DNA of 64,000 bases, taken from the NCBI RefSeq assembly GCF_020379485.1, contig NC_063437.1, forward strand, positions 18,997,726 to 19,061,725. Reading direction: 5' to 3'. The notes under the pieces are model-generated. The model had not been told where the DNA came from. It saw nothing but the letters and a program-made list of their open reading frames with translations, and searched no databases. The DNA is from Brassica napus. Its lineage: Eukaryota > Streptophyta > Magnoliopsida > Brassicales > Brassicaceae. Every line of letters starts with the position of its first letter. Within the stretch, counting starts at the first letter, position 1. The translations under genes were made by a program, and so were the position numbers. Positions 1 through 12,900 of the stretch are shown here, piece after piece.

Positions 1-682
1 ATTTGACCAAAAAATCATCACAAAATCCACATTTAACAGTTATATTTCATCATGTTGAATTTTTAAATAAGTTTTTTCTTATTAGTTCATATAAACATCA
101 ATAAATATTTAATCAAATCACTATACTAAATTTTTTTCACTAAAAACATACTAATTGGTTTGATATAATTATTTGTAGTACCATAATCTGCTTTAGATTT
201 TTGACCCATGAACCATGAAATTTTCCTTATTTATTAATTAACTTGATACATTTTTGAACCATGAAATACATTTTAGAGAAAATGCATCATATTGTTAGCG
301 AAACTGCAATGTGCCAATGACCATGATCTAAGGCATTAACTGGATTACAACCTTTCTCTCTCTACCTACAGACTGTGAACTCAAATATTTTGTTTGGGTC
401 ATTTAAATTCGATCTAAGTACTAATTTATTGTAGACTTGCAAGAAACTCTTTCTATGTGGTATGTTTATCCTTAAGAGGAGTTGACGTAGAATTGAGAAG
501 TCTTACATATAATATCGAGACTCGAGAGAGATACGAGGCAACTCAATATTTTAAAGGTCGAGAGAGACCTCAACACCAAAAGGACGGTTGTTTCTGTAAT
601 TAGGTTTCTTTACGTACTCTACAAGCAACAACAACAATAACAACAAAAATACAGAAAATAAACACAAGTCGTTTCTCTTACA
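1..682. other. AT-rich intergenic flank
   Basis: No gene or recognisable element is visible. The part next to position 683 should contain the 3' UTR of the minus-strand WD40 gene. I see no convincing repeat boundary here. Confidence 0.5.
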
Positions 683-3600
683 TCAAAACAAAGTGGTTTG
701 ACGACCGACTCTTCTCGGTAACCCAAAATTCTGATAAGACCGTATCTCACCATTAACTGTAGCTGTCACAATCACCATCCCCCAAGCCGTCGGCCGTATA
801 GTTTGCGGACCGTGTCCACCGCTATCGAACCACGACCACGAAGACAACCTGGACGACGTGTTTATAGACGGAGACTCCCCGAACCTCGACGACTGCTGCT
901 CCGAACCGTTCATGCTCGAGCCAAAAGACTCGCTGCTCCCTACCTCACCTCCAACCTCTTCCTCCGGTTGTTGCTGCGGAGTGATTCTCTTAGGTATGGG
1001 AGGTAATCCCGGTTTCTTGTGCCGGATTGGTGCAGCCGTGGTGGCCGAGGTTTCTTCTCTTGTCGGTGAGCTTACGGCGGATGAAGGCTGGCTCGAAGTG
1101 GATATGCGCTTTGAGTGGCGTTTTGAGTGCATTTGGACCGGTGGTGGCTCGCCTCTGACGTGACCGTGCCATGGGACAGCTGCTGAGACGTTTTTGCATT
1201 CGAAATGTTCGTGTGATTGTGTCGTGTTTGAAGATCTTCTGCCTGTTTCGGAGGATGTTCGGTGACTGTCTCGTTTCCACATATAAACCTGAGAGTCTTC
1301 GCTCGCACAGATTATATACTTTCCATCTTGGCTATACGAAGCTGAGATTTGGCTGCTTGTATTTCTAAAGCCTGTAAACAAAACGGTCAACTTTTTTTAT
1401 ATTCTTTTGGAGAGAACAGGTAGAACATATGTCCAAAGTATTATTAAGTTACCACTTTCATTTTCATTTTAAAATCGATTGGTGATAAGTGGAGTGGTCT
1501 ATTCATTTTATATTATTTAATATTAACTTGTGTATGAGAATTTTACCTTTGAATTTGTGAATAACTTCTGAACCGTCTAGGATTCTAATCCGCGAGTCAG
1601 CTGATGTGACAAGAACTTCTGATGGATTCACCGGAGAAAACTACAATATATGAAAAGTTTACTTGCATTACACGGTGTTTGTTTAGGCAGGTGTTTTAAT
1701 GGTTCTTTTTTACAGAGACTTACCTGAAAACTGGTGATCTTATTTTTTGATTGTTTTTTCTTATGAGCCTGAAGATCAATCTGATTAGTTTGATTCAGCT
1801 TACAGTCTGTTCTACACAAGAAACACAACACTTAAATAGAGTATTCAACTGGGAAGTGATGTTTGTATTCAGACAGAGCTCAGGGAGAACCTTCTGTATC
1901 GTAAGCACGGCAGATTCCTTTATTTGACCCGATGAATGCACCCTTCAAAATCAAGATTCCATCATTGAAAGAACCGTGATGGATTGCATATAGTAGACTA
2001 GTGCAAGAAAAAGAGCTGATACCTGACCGTCTGGAGTGTAGCAAGCAGCAGTGACCATTTCATGAAGATCACTCCAATCAACAACCTGCCGATTCTGTAT
2101 ACTCCATATCCTTATCTTAGCATCAAGCGACCCGCTTATGAAATAGTTTTCATCCACTGGGTTAAACTGAATGCATGTCACTGTTGAATCAAATGGACTA
2201 TGGTCAAAGGAGGAAATTAGAATGTGAAAACGAGGAGTTGGTCTAGTGGCTAAAATTCTTATATTATCTAGTAAGTGTCTAAGGAGTCATATGTTTTGGA
2301 AAGTCTAATATCTAATGAATTTAAAGAAAAAAGACAAATAAACAGAATGTGTCTCACCATAGTCATTGTGAGCAAACAATTTGAGACATGTCCTGGTTTC
2401 AAGATCCCATAACCTGACTGTTTTGTCCATAGAAGACGACAAAAGAAGCTGAGATTTAGACCATGAGAGATCCAAAATATCAGCTAAATGACCTTTCAAA
2501 GAGCAAACAGGCTTCTCCGAAAACGAAAACACCGTTTCAGGAACATGAACATAATCCGGAATCTGATTGCTGTTCTTCCTCCCGGACGAGCCTTTCCCTT
2601 TCTTCTTCTTCTCAACTACAGCCATCTCATTCCCAGCAGAGTCGCAAAGCGATGGATGTATCGGCGTGAGACTCCCTTCATTCATAGACATCAACTCACA
2701 TTCTTGCACCTCCCACACATGAATGACTTGATCATGTCCCCCACTCGCTAGATAATGAGCATCCGGACTAAACTTAATAGTCCAAATCGAACCCTCGTGA
2801 GCTTGAATCTCTTGACACATATGCAACGCGCTTAGCTCCTTGTAAGACTTCCCTGTCGGTCTCACTTTCACCCACTCATTAGCTTTCCCATGTTTCTGAT
2901 CTTTCCCCTTTCTAGGACTATCACTATCGGTAACATCTTTATCTACACCTCTTAAACTCATGGAGTGAGCCACACCTTTTATGTTCTTCAGCAACGCGGC
3001 TCCTCTCCTCTTACTCAGCCTCACGCTCTTCGATAAATACGAGTTAAACTTCCGAAGATCCACAAAGGGCTCGTAGTTGATCCTGTTCACGTTCTCTCTA
3101 CGCATAAGCTCCTTCACCACGGGGGAGTACCCAACGCATTTCTCAAACTCCTCCAACGTTAGCTGCTTCCCCGTTTGTAAATCACTCAGCCTATTCCACA
3201 TCCCGTCTTCGTTGTACTCGTTGACTATAAACTCCTTACCCGTGTCGAGGTTCTTGATCAAGAAAAACGCACCGAGTCTTGATTTCGACGACGACGTCAC
3301 CGAAGTCAAAGCAGGCGATGATTGTCTGATCGGTGTCTGGTGCTGCTGCTGGAAGATTCTCGTCCGAGAACTAACTCCCATCGTGGAGTACGTTCTCGTC
3401 AGACGATGCTTAGAGACTTTCCCGAGAACCTCCTCTTTTCTCCGCTTCTCGATAAAGAACCTCTCGATGTCCGACTCGGATCTCGACCGTGCGAACAGAG
3501 CATTGTCATGATCCTCTGTTTCAACCTCACCGTTCTTGTTGTTGTTATGATTATTATTATTATTATTATCGAGAATGGCGGCGTTGGAGACGACGCGGCG

Positions 3601-3990
3601 GATGGACACGGCGTTGACCATGTCCTTGTTGCTGGCGAGTCCCATCCCGTGGAGGAGACGACGGCGGCGCTCCGAGATAGATCCCGGAGCCGCCATCCAG
3701 ATATCGTAATCGGGAGACATCATGGTGGTTGATGTACGGAACTTTCGTGAGGCGGAGGTCATGGAGGAGACGGCGGAGGAGAAGGAGTGGCGGCAGTCGT
3801 CGAAATCCTCTTCTTCCTCCTCGTCGGAGGAGGAGTTTGCCATGTCGAATGTGAGGGCGGAGGAGAGACGGTCGTGCGTTTCGAAGAACCTGTCGTCGTC
3901 GTCTTCGAAATCTCCTAATCCTGCCCAGTCCATCGTCATTGTTCTCTTCCGATGCATCTTGTTTCCACCGTTCTCCATCTTCTCCTCCAA
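683..3990 (-). CDS. WD40-repeat protein (At2g37670-like), 6 exons, ~902 aa
   Basis: I joined six exons: 3990-2358, 2180-2023, 1942-1891, 1806-1724, 1640-1547 and 1371-683. All have GT-AG borders, and the sum (2709 nt) stays in frame. The N-terminal half is low complexity, with an acidic run near residues 53-66 ([13 protein letters not shown]), an Asn-rich stretch near 140-150 and basic patches. WD40 repeats begin near residue 395 ([20 protein letters not shown]). Clear repeats follow, such as [13 protein letters not shown] and [20 protein letters not shown], ending at the [15 protein letters not shown] blade. A Ser/Pro-rich tail follows. The length equals that of the Arabidopsis protein as I remember it (~903 aa). 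The role is probably a scaffold; no catalytic motif is seen and the specific function is unknown. It is the first of three minus-strand genes in conserved order with FHY1 and GID4. Confidence 0.92.
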
Positions 3991-5274
3991 TGATTCGTAA
4001 TGTTGAGGAAACTAATTTAAATTGCATGCGAAATTGAACAGAGTTATTTTAAAGAAAAAAGAAAAAAAAACAGAACAGAGTTTCAAAAGATTTGGCCTTT
4101 GTCGGAGATGATGATGATGGTTGATTATGGAAGGATGGGCAAATCGGGTATTATGGGGAAAGTGTCAAGACGTGTTTCTCTTTGTAAGACATCTCCTCAC
4201 GTTCATTTTGCAATCTTGAATTTTTTCATGATTTTTTTTCAGACATGATTCAACCAATGATCGTGGAAGCATGTTTTGTGCTCATCTTTGGAAAGTATTT
4301 ACGTTTTGGTTCGGGTTTAATATGTTCCACTTTACGTGTTAAACAAAAAGAATAAAGAAAAATAGTATATTCTATAACTAATGTTAGCTTTTTATTTTTT
4401 ATCAAAATTTTCTAAAATTTTATTACTACAAATGTTTTTATTGAATCCTTAAATATAAAACAACTTTTCTTACTATAATGCACTTTTGCTTGCATATTGG
4501 GGCTTGGGATTTAGGCTGCCCTGGACAAGAAGATAGATCTGCAACTGCACTGAATCCTAGTCTTGACCATCATGGCAACACGTTTGATTAGTGGAACTGC
4601 TTGATCTTCACATGAATCACATATGTATAGTGTGTGGAAGAACATCGTTTAATTAGTTTTGGGGTTAATAAAATATGTATATGCTTAATAGAAACGATTA
4701 CAGTATTACGAGGACTTTTGACCATAATGAGACGTGTTTGAGATTTGTATTCTTTTTTCAGAAATATGTTGACCGTGTTAAGAAGAGATTTTAAACTATT
4801 CTTCATAATCAACATAATCAAAATGTGGTTTCATTAGTATAATCAGTTAAAGAAAAACCATATGGTTGAGAGAGAACGTTTGAAGGAGCTTGGATCTGAG
4901 CAGCTATATGTGCTATATGACGCACACAGTCCAATTGGTCTATCAAAAGAATAATGTGCATCACCGGGGGACCAGAAGCATTGATGCGATGATTGTTTAT
5001 TTCCCAGTATGACTGATGAAGGTGCAATGAATGTTTGAGCAAGCAAGATTTTTGAGATAGTAGTGGGAGTATAATGTTTTGTTTTGATTGGAGACATGAA
5101 TTTACCACTACTATTTTCTGTTTACTGTTCATAAACATTTTAAACAAACTTCTCTAATCACACTTTGAGATTAAGGTTTTATTGTTCACAAGAATAAAAA
5201 CGTTACGAGAGTACACAATCAATGCCGCTCTCTATATACATCTCCATATATGTTTTGAGTCTAACAACATTTCG
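3991..5274. other. Intergenic: WD40 promoter side and FHY1 3' flank
   Basis: No coding region is supported; short ORFs here show no family features. The region should hold the WD40 5' UTR and promoter and the FHY1 3' UTR. A 27-nt A-rich micro-insertion at 4046-4072 lies between direct repeats GAACAGAGTT (4036-4045 and 4073-4082), in the WD40 5' leader area. Confidence 0.5.
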
Positions 5275-6389
5275 TCACAGCATTAGCGTTGAGAAGTATT
5301 GCTCGAACTCTTGATCAATCGTGGGCTTATTTATGGCATGTTGAGGAGAATCTGCACACACGAAACCAAGTTAGTGAATTTCCGGTTCAGGGAATCGGTA
5401 TGGACAAATCCAAGAATCGGTTTGTACCTTGGTCAACAGTCCATCTCCCAGAAGACAGAACATACTTAGCATCAATACTACACCCATTAGCTTCGTCTTG
5501 TTCTTCTTCGTCATCAATGTAGAAAATGTTTTCAATGTCTTTGTCTGAAAAATCCTCTAGGTTTTGGCTGCCATAGATGAAATCAAGATGGCTTTCAAAT
5601 GAGATCATCTTGTTTTCACCGCACGATCCAGATGATTCCTCTTTCATCTCAATCTCGTTTTCACATTCCAGAGAAGTTGAGTTCAGACATGACACTGAAC
5701 ACTCTGAATCAAGCTCTGATCTGGCATTGGTATTGTCGGAACAAGCAGCATTGTCAAAACAAGCATGCTTGGACAAAGGTAATAATGATAACTCTGATTG
5801 ATCCGTCTGAAACTTCCTCTTCTTGCTCACTTCAACTGCTTCCATTTTCAACAGATTTTTACTACTGATCATGTGATGGAAACTGCAAGAAACCAAATAA
5901 CAGCAAATAAATGAGAACATCTTAGATTTTCACTATAAACATAAACGTATAGTGGATCTTAATCCTCAAATAGTGAATCAAGTTTATTGATCTTGAACTT
6001 GATTATAAAGGTTCATAAGAAATCAATAATTATAAATCACATTTATTATAATAAGCTAATATAAAGACAGTACTCTCAATCATCCTCTAGAGGTGTAATT
6101 TGGTCAACCATTGACATGAACACATATAAGTTACAAATCAATCATCTTCTCCATCTATGAATCTTCAAGAACTGGGAAGAGGGATCAGAAGAGGACGAAA
6201 TTTAATTTCTGAACTAAACACTAACCATTGTGAGACTATAATACACGGAGATCTAGTATTTGAGAATCCTAAATACACAAGACTTATTACAAAACCCGAG
6301 TAGCAAAATAGTAAGAGGAAGAGGTTCAGAAACTAAAACCTGCTAAGCTCAGACAATGGCTTCTTGTTGTCAACTTCCTCTTCAGGCAT
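5275..6389 (-). CDS. FHY1: FHY1, phytochrome A nuclear-import adaptor, 3 exons, 193 aa
   Basis: Exons are 6389-6340, 5882-5428 and 5351-5275, in frame with GT-AG borders. Exon 1 starts MPEEEVDNKKPLSELS; taking the ORF start inside exon 2 would lose it. A basic nuclear-localisation motif, SKKRK, lies at residues 36-40. The middle is acidic and Ser-rich. The C-terminus has YVLSSGRWTVDQ and then KPTIDQEFEQYFSTLML, the conserved tail that in FHY1/FHL binds light-activated phytochrome A and carries it into the nucleus. The Arabidopsis protein is about 202 aa, so this copy is complete. The position between the WD40 gene and GID4 matches Arabidopsis At2g37678. A CACGCGC motif, the FHY3/FAR1-binding site known from FHY1/FHL promoters, lies ~200 bp upstream. 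Confidence 0.95.
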
Positions 6390-7130
6390 AGATCGCTGAG
6401 AGAGAGTTCAAAGATAATTTTAAATGATGAATAATGCTCTTTCCTCTTTCGGAGGGTCGTTAATATCTGGAACCGGAAACTTTAAAATACTAAATCGATC
6501 ATAAATAGTCCCCTTGTCGACTCAGGAGCGTGTATTATACGAAGTTAGATAAACCGTCGATCTTGTTAATACGATGTTCGATTTCGCGCGTGTTCTACAC
6601 TGAGAGAAGAATCCATGCGCTGGAGAGGCGACCCATCTCCTTACACTGGACCCTTTTTTACTCCATAACGATTTTATGGGCTTTGGATGAGGTCTAAATA
6701 TTTAAACTTCTTTTGTACATTTGTATAAATATTTATCATTTTACCAGCTCCCAAAAATACCAAGATAATTGTTTATATTATTTTCATGAAAACATATTTT
6801 AAAATCTAATTATTATTTTTTTATTTCTAAAAATACAACTTGCTTCCTTTTTTTTGCTTTCTTTGTCCAACGATTACAACTTGTTTTCTTCTGTAACATT
6901 CTAAGAATATAGAAAACCTTATTTTGTAGAAGTATTATTTTTGGATAATTTCATTATTTTTGGAAAATGTGGTAATGTCTTGAAATGTTTAGTCTCGTAC
7001 CATGATGACAAAATAGTATTTTAGTTTTCTATCTATCACAGTGTTACTTGATCAATGGATCACGTGCCTGCCATGTGTCCACGAGGGCTATCATATGGCG
7101 CTGTCTGCTGCTTTTTTTCTTTTGCTTTCA
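6390..7130. promoter_or_regulatory. FHY1 promoter region
   Basis: This 740-bp gap lies between the FHY1 start and the stop of the next minus-strand gene, so it holds the FHY1 promoter and the GID4 3' UTR. On the minus strand, CACGCGC (FBS) lies at 6586-6592, ~197 bp upstream of the ATG. Nothing else is recognised. Confidence 0.6.
6586..6592 (-). promoter_or_regulatory. FHY3/FAR1-binding site (FBS) CACGCGC
   Basis: This is an exact match to the FBS core on the coding strand of FHY1. FHY3 and FAR1, transposase-derived transcription factors, are known to activate Arabidopsis FHY1 and FHL through this motif. It is a 7-mer, so context carries the weight: correct gene, strand and distance. Confidence 0.6.
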
Positions 7131-9078
7131 TCATTGCAACTCGTAAGAAGAGAAGCTGAAACCAGACTTTCCTTCGTTAACTGTTTTCAGCTCCAGCTTC
7201 TGAAACGGACTGGTCAAAAAGACCAAACATAGCAGCAAGATTAATCAACATTTGTATACCAAGCCAACAACAACAGAGAATTATGGTTTGTGTCATGAGG
7301 AAGATATTTGGACTAACCTGCTGTTAGGATCATAGTAGAAACCGCTGATGGATCCGTCACTGCAGGAGAAGCATACGTAGTAAAATCCAGCTATCGTTAG
7401 TCCACAATCTGTGCCAACGTTTACAAAGTATTGCTCTTTCCATCTCTGCATCACCATATATAAACCTCAGAGAAATGGATGACCAGAATCAATATGAAAC
7501 TGAAAGTGTTTTACCATAAATATGTAAGGGTAATTGCTAAGATCCAATTGCCTCCCACCGTCAGATTCAACTTGTCCCTGCAGGATTAGTTCAGAGCGTG
7601 ACTCATGAGATGTTAATGACACTACAATCAAGTGAGTAGAGCATTATACCTGAAGAGGTGCAAAAGATGGGAACTTTGACCAATGTCTCATATCATCTTC
7701 CCTCCTGTGACAAATGATTGTAAGAATGTGTGCACAATGAGAAATCATGAGCTTCATCTCTTTAAGAAAAAGGGTATGGAACATACGTGGCTTCCCATTT
7801 TCCGGTGTAAAAAGTATAATTCTTTCCATCAACAATTTCCCCTTCCCAGAACGTTATGACCTGACACGCATAACAAACAGTCAAGCATTGTTTCCCTAAT
7901 TCAATTCCAAAGGGAAGCAACATGAGAACAAGAAACGAGTAAGAGGTGTAAGGGGATTACAGGAGTGTCTGCCATGGGAACGTTTAGAGCTTCCATAGTG
8001 CCACAAAGATAGCCATGCTCAAGGTCAACTCCTTGTATCTGGACGTTGACTCGCCAAGCTTCCTCCTTCTGTTGATTAGAGACATTTTGCGTACCAGAAA
8101 ACGCCTGCAGCATAAATACATGTAAGTATGCCACAACTCAAAAGCCCTCATCTTAACACTCACTATGAATAAACAATCTGTTCTAGGTAGTCATTGTTCT
8201 ACAACTTATGCTTAAGATAACTGCGCTTGGATTAAGCATACATGCCAACAACATAAATAAAGATACCAAGCCAGTTAATGCAGACAAAGCTAAACAAGTC
8301 ATGTTCCCAAGATGTTTGGTGCCTATGAACAATGCTTGTGTCTAAACAATAAGACATGAGATCTTTTATGCTTTTGTCTTTCCCAGGCAAACATCAAATT
8401 AGTACCATTCTTCTTGTCTTGCAATTACACTAACCATCTTAGCTAACTTTAATGAAAACGAGTTGCAATTCCTATTAGTACCACATTTGATCAGACAATA
8501 TTTGTGTCTGACCAAAAAGACACCACATCTTTTATGCTTTTTGGATGTCCTTAGTAGCCAAACATCACTGAAAATCAGCACTCTCGTTCTTGTCTTGCAA
8601 TAAAGCTGCTCCCACAAAATAAACATCTTAGCTAACTTTAATTGCAATTAGTACCACATTACAAACTGATTCTCAACCCGGGAGCCATTTCACTTCTACT
8701 AATAAGAAACACCACATGACTTTTCAAGAACATAGTTTCTTTACTTGTATATATACTTACCCTCAGACTCTCTGCTTAATGATTGTGCATACATACACAC
8801 AGATGCACAAGATTGCTACCAACCCATAACAATCCTACAAAGAAAGTTATAATTTTTTAAACATAAGTTGAATCGTTTTTTACCTGGCCGGCGGCGAGAA
8901 GTGAGCTAGGCGGAAGTGGTGATCGATTCCCAGGATCATTTCCTAAAATGGCAACAATCCAATTAACTGAGAGACAGAATCTCAATTGAAAAACCCTAAA
9001 TTCAAAACTGGGAAGAAGAAGAAGGGAGAAACCTGAAACCTGGGGAGCCGCGTTGCTCTCCACAACTCTCACCGGCAT
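7131..9078 (-). CDS. GID4/VID24-family protein, 8 exons, 215 aa
   Basis: Exons are 9078-9033, 8942-8884, 8104-7961, 7860-7787, 7704-7650, 7577-7515, 7445-7318 and 7209-7131. All borders are GT-AG and the total of 648 nt is in frame. The product starts MPVRVVESNAAPQVSGND. It contains the Vid24 beta-barrel blocks: GVDLEHGYLCGTMEALNVP, ITFWEGEIVDGKNYTFYTG, DDMRHWSKFPSF, PYIFMRWKEQYF and CGLTIAGFYYVCFSCSDGSI. It ends FSFSSYELQ. Family members are substrate receptors of the CTLH/GID ubiquitin ligase, recognising N-terminal degrons of target proteins; which plant targets this one serves is not shown by sequence. It matches At2g37680 in order and size, and is divergent from the AIR carboxylase gene with a shared ~860-bp promoter. 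Confidence 0.93.
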
Positions 9079-9938
9079 TTTCTTCCCCCTGTCGTCGTCG
9101 TCGTCGTCGTCTGATCGCCTCCGTCGCGTCCCGATGTAATTGAGATGATCAACACAATGAAATGGGCTCGAGCCCAATAAACACAAATCATATCCGGTTT
9201 AACCGGTTAATTTCGATTAATTAGGGGTGATGCCCCCTAAACCGAATTGTTAAGTGATTCCGTAAATGGGCTAGAGCCCAATAGACAGAGCGCGAGTCCA
9301 ATAAACACGCATCATATCCGGTTAAACCGGTTAATCTTGCGAACCAATTAGTTAGGGGGTAATGCTCTCTAAACCGAATTGTAAAGTGATCCCTTAAATG
9401 GGCTTGAGCCCAATAGACAGAGCGCGAGTCCAATAAAAACACATCACATCCGGTTAGACCGGTAAAGTTTGCGAACCGATTAATTAAGGGTGGTACTCTC
9501 TAAACCGAATGGTAAACCCACTCTTTCCAAAAACCCTTCTTCTCTCTCTCTCTCCTCGCCTTCGCCTACTCTGCTCCGTCTCTAGTTTCTCTGAACTTTG
9601 TTGCTATCCTCTGCTTTAGAACCTGAGTTTCAATCCTCGCATCCTCTGATTGGGTGGGTTTTGTTTGAAATTTGATTTCTTTTACTCCTAGTGTTAAAAA
9701 TCGAATCTTTACAGCTGACTTCTCGAATTGTCGTCTCTCCTTGTCAAGCAGCTTCTTCCACAGCTCTAAACCAGGTTAGTCTTCTTCTCAATTTTCCGTT
9801 TTAAGTGTCGTTGGTTAGCTATTGACATTGACATTGACATTCTGCTTGAGCTCCTCCTCTGTTTTTGGTCTACAGTATTCAATATGCTGTGAATTGTAAT
9901 TGTTTGTATTGGATGCTAATATTGCGGTTGTATTCTAG
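9079..9938. promoter_or_regulatory. Bidirectional promoter of GID4 and AIRC
   Basis: This is the only space between two divergent start codons, so both promoters lie here. The GID4 side is a GA-repeat-encoded 5' leader (GTC/GAC triplet run, 9093-9113). The AIRC side has a (CT)-rich leader at ~9540-9560 and a likely 5'-UTR intron (donor-like AG|GTTAGTC near 9775, acceptor near 9938). Between them lie ~2.7 tandem repeats (9161-9520). Confidence 0.7.
9161..9520. repeat. Promoter tandem repeat, units of ~104-132 bp
   Basis: Three units start with AATGGGCTNGAGCCCAATA at 9161, 9265 and 9397. Each holds the palindrome TGGGCT/AGCCCA (site-II-like, a TCP-type motif), a near-palindrome CCGGTTTAACCGGTTA, and a CTAAACCGAATTG block. 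Units 2 and 3 also share AGACAGAGCGCGAGTCCAAT. The repeats lie between the two gene starts. Confidence 0.8.
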
Positions 9939-12900
9939 ATGTTGCTTTTGAAACAGAGCTCAGCTGCTGTTCTTGTCTCTGGGAATCCAACTCCTGTCCT
10001 CCTCCACACTTCTCCCTTCACTTCCAGAGTTGGGTGTATTCCAGTGAGCAAACCGTACTCCTCCCAGAGTTTCACCATGGCAAATCTTCACAAGCGTCTT
10101 ACTTCTTCACCTGAGAAGCTCAATCCTGTGTTGTCCTGTAGCTCTCACGAGGCTTCTCCTATAAGGTACCTACTTTGAATTTGAGTATTGGGAGTTCTTA
10201 TTTTGAGTATAATGGTGTCACATCATAACTATTTTTCTAATGTTCATTTTCTTCTCTCTTTGAAAGTGAGAATAAAGAGCATGTCCATGGAGTCTCTGAG
10301 ATAATTGTGGGAGTATTAGGAGGTGGACAACTGGGTCGTATGCTATGCCAAGCTGCTTCGCAAATGGCTATCAAGGTTATGATTCTAGATCCGTCAAAGA
10401 ACTGTTCAGCAAGTTCATTGTCCTACGGCCACATGGTTGATAGCTTTGACGACAGTGCTACAGTTGAAGCATTTGCTAAAAGGTCATTTTTCTTGAATTC
10501 TTTAGGTTCTCCATCCCATTATTAGTCACAACATTGAAGTTGTTTTTGTTTGTTGTCTTAGTTAGATGTGGAGTCTTGACCGTTGAAATTGAACATGTTG
10601 ATGTTGAAACATTAGAGAAGCTTGAGAAACAAGGTGTAGATTGCCAACCAAAAGCCTCTACCATCAGGATAATACAGGTTTTTTTTCAAATTCTTTCATC
10701 AACTGAAGAGTGATGAATGATTGAAGCTTGTTGAACAATGTGATTTACATGAGGCAGTTTGATGTTGGCAGGATAAGTACATGCAAAAAGTTCATTTCTC
10801 TCAGCATGGCATCCCACTTCCAGAGTTTATGGAGGTTAGCCCCCCCTTTGTTCATCCTTTATATCATGAAGAGTTTATCAAACAATTTAACCCCTAAGCC
10901 TTGACATGACAGATAAGCGATATGGAAGGAGCGGAAAGAGCAGGTGAACTTTTCGGATACCCTCTTATGATCAAGAGCAAGCGGTTAGCTTATGATGGAC
11001 GCGGAAATGCAGTTGCTAATAGCCAAGATGAGCTTTCTTCTGCTGTAACGGGTACATCCTTACTACAGATTCTAGTAGAAACTCAACTAGTTTAGTTTAG
11101 TCTGGTACAATGTCATAATTGATTTTTTTTTTTTTTTTATCCAGCTCTTGGAGGTTTTGGTCGTGGTTTGTACGTCGAGAAATGGGCACCCTTTGTCAAG
11201 GTAAAATGACGATTACAAATTTATTTTGTATCTGAAGTTTATAATCATTTACATATAAAACTTTTAGGAGTTGGCTGTTATTGTGGCTAGAGGCAAAGAT
11301 GGTTCCATGGTTTGTTATCCAGTTGTTGAAACTGTTCACAGGTAACTCCACACTCGACTAAATGTGGTTCTTTACTTCTTTACTAATACACTTTGAAATG
11401 CACACTAGGGATAACATATGCCATATAGTTAAAGCACCAGCAGAGGTTCCGTACAAGATCAACAAACTTGCCACTGATGTTGCCCAAAAAGCTGTTGGTT
11501 CTTTAGAAGGCGCTGGTGTTTTCGCAGTCGAGCTGTTCTTGACAGAGGATGGTCAGGTATTCTCTCATACATTTTTAGCCTCTCTTCTACCTCTGTTCTT
11601 ATAATTTGTTTAACTTATCAGAGTTTTTAGTCCTTTTCAGATCTTGCTAAACGAAGTTGCACCTAGACCGCACAACAGTGGCCATCAAACGATAGAGGCA
11701 TGTTATACTTCACAGTTTGAACAACACTTGCGGGCTGTGGTTGGTCTCCCACTCGGTGATCCGTCGATGAGAACTCCTGCCTCCATTATGTACAATATTC
11801 TGGGCGAAGATGATGTAATGGATGTTTCTTCTTTACTTCATTGTTTGAAATGTCTTGTTCTTATCAGTTTAATTTGTTTTCAATATTTATGTTTCAGGGA
11901 GAAGCTGGTTTCAGATTGGCTCATAGGCTTATTGCGAGAGCTCTGAGTGTTCCAGGTGCATCTGTGCATTGGTATGACAAGCCAGGTTAGATTCATGTTC
12001 TCTTATGGTTCTCTCGTGATGTGTTGTCAGTTTTTTTTAGTTCTATATGATAAATTATTGTTGTCAGAAATGAGAAAACAACGGAAGATGGGACACATCA
12101 CTCTCGTTGGGCAGTCTATGGGTGTTCTGGAAAGAAGGTTGCAATGTATATTAAGTGGACAAAGCGATCAAGTACATGGTCAGTTTACGTTTAGCATAGT
12201 TTGGTATCTTAATCCATTGGCTTTTTCTTGATCACTTATAACGTCATGATTACCTGATTGAAGTTTTGTTGCATGTTGTTTTACACATTGCAGAGACACC
12301 TCGTGTGGGTATCATTATGGGTTCAGACTCGGATCTACCTGTCATGAAGGATGCTGCACAAATTCTAGACATGTTTGGTGTTACATATGAGGTAAAAAGG
12401 GAATTGAACATGGCATTAATCATTGCTTTAGCCATATATGAGAAATGAGTCATCATTGGTTTGGTTAACAGGTGAAGATAGTTTCAGCTCATCGCACACC
12501 AGAGATGATGTTTTCATATGCAACCTCAGCTCATAGTCGAGGCGTCCAAGTGATAATTGCAGGTGCTGGTGGTGCCGCTCACTTACCGGGTACGTCTTAA
12601 AAACATGAACTCAATCTTGTCCCTACAAAAATACTAAATTGTCTGAAAGAAGTGTTCCTTTTCTAGGTATGGTTGCTTCACTCACTCCTTTGCCTGTGAT
12701 TGGTGTCCCTGTACGTGCTACCCGTTTGGATGGAGTTGATTCACTTCTCTCCATCGTTCAGGTACGCACACATTGCTTCACGTTTCACTTAAGCTATTAC
12801 TTGCTTGCAGTTTTCAAATCTTTTATCTTTTTGGTTACCAAAGATGCCTAGGGGTGTTCCTGTGGCGACAGTTGCAATAAACAACTCCACCAACGCAGCC

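Noticed and set aside
803..1368. Plus-strand and alternate minus-strand ORFs over the WD40 last exon
   Set aside because: They are shadows of the real minus-strand exon, which carries the conserved WD40 end.
4588..5147. Minus-strand ORFs between the WD40 gene and FHY1
   Set aside because: No conserved motif, Ile/Lys-rich composition of AT-rich DNA, and no matching gene in the syntenic interval.
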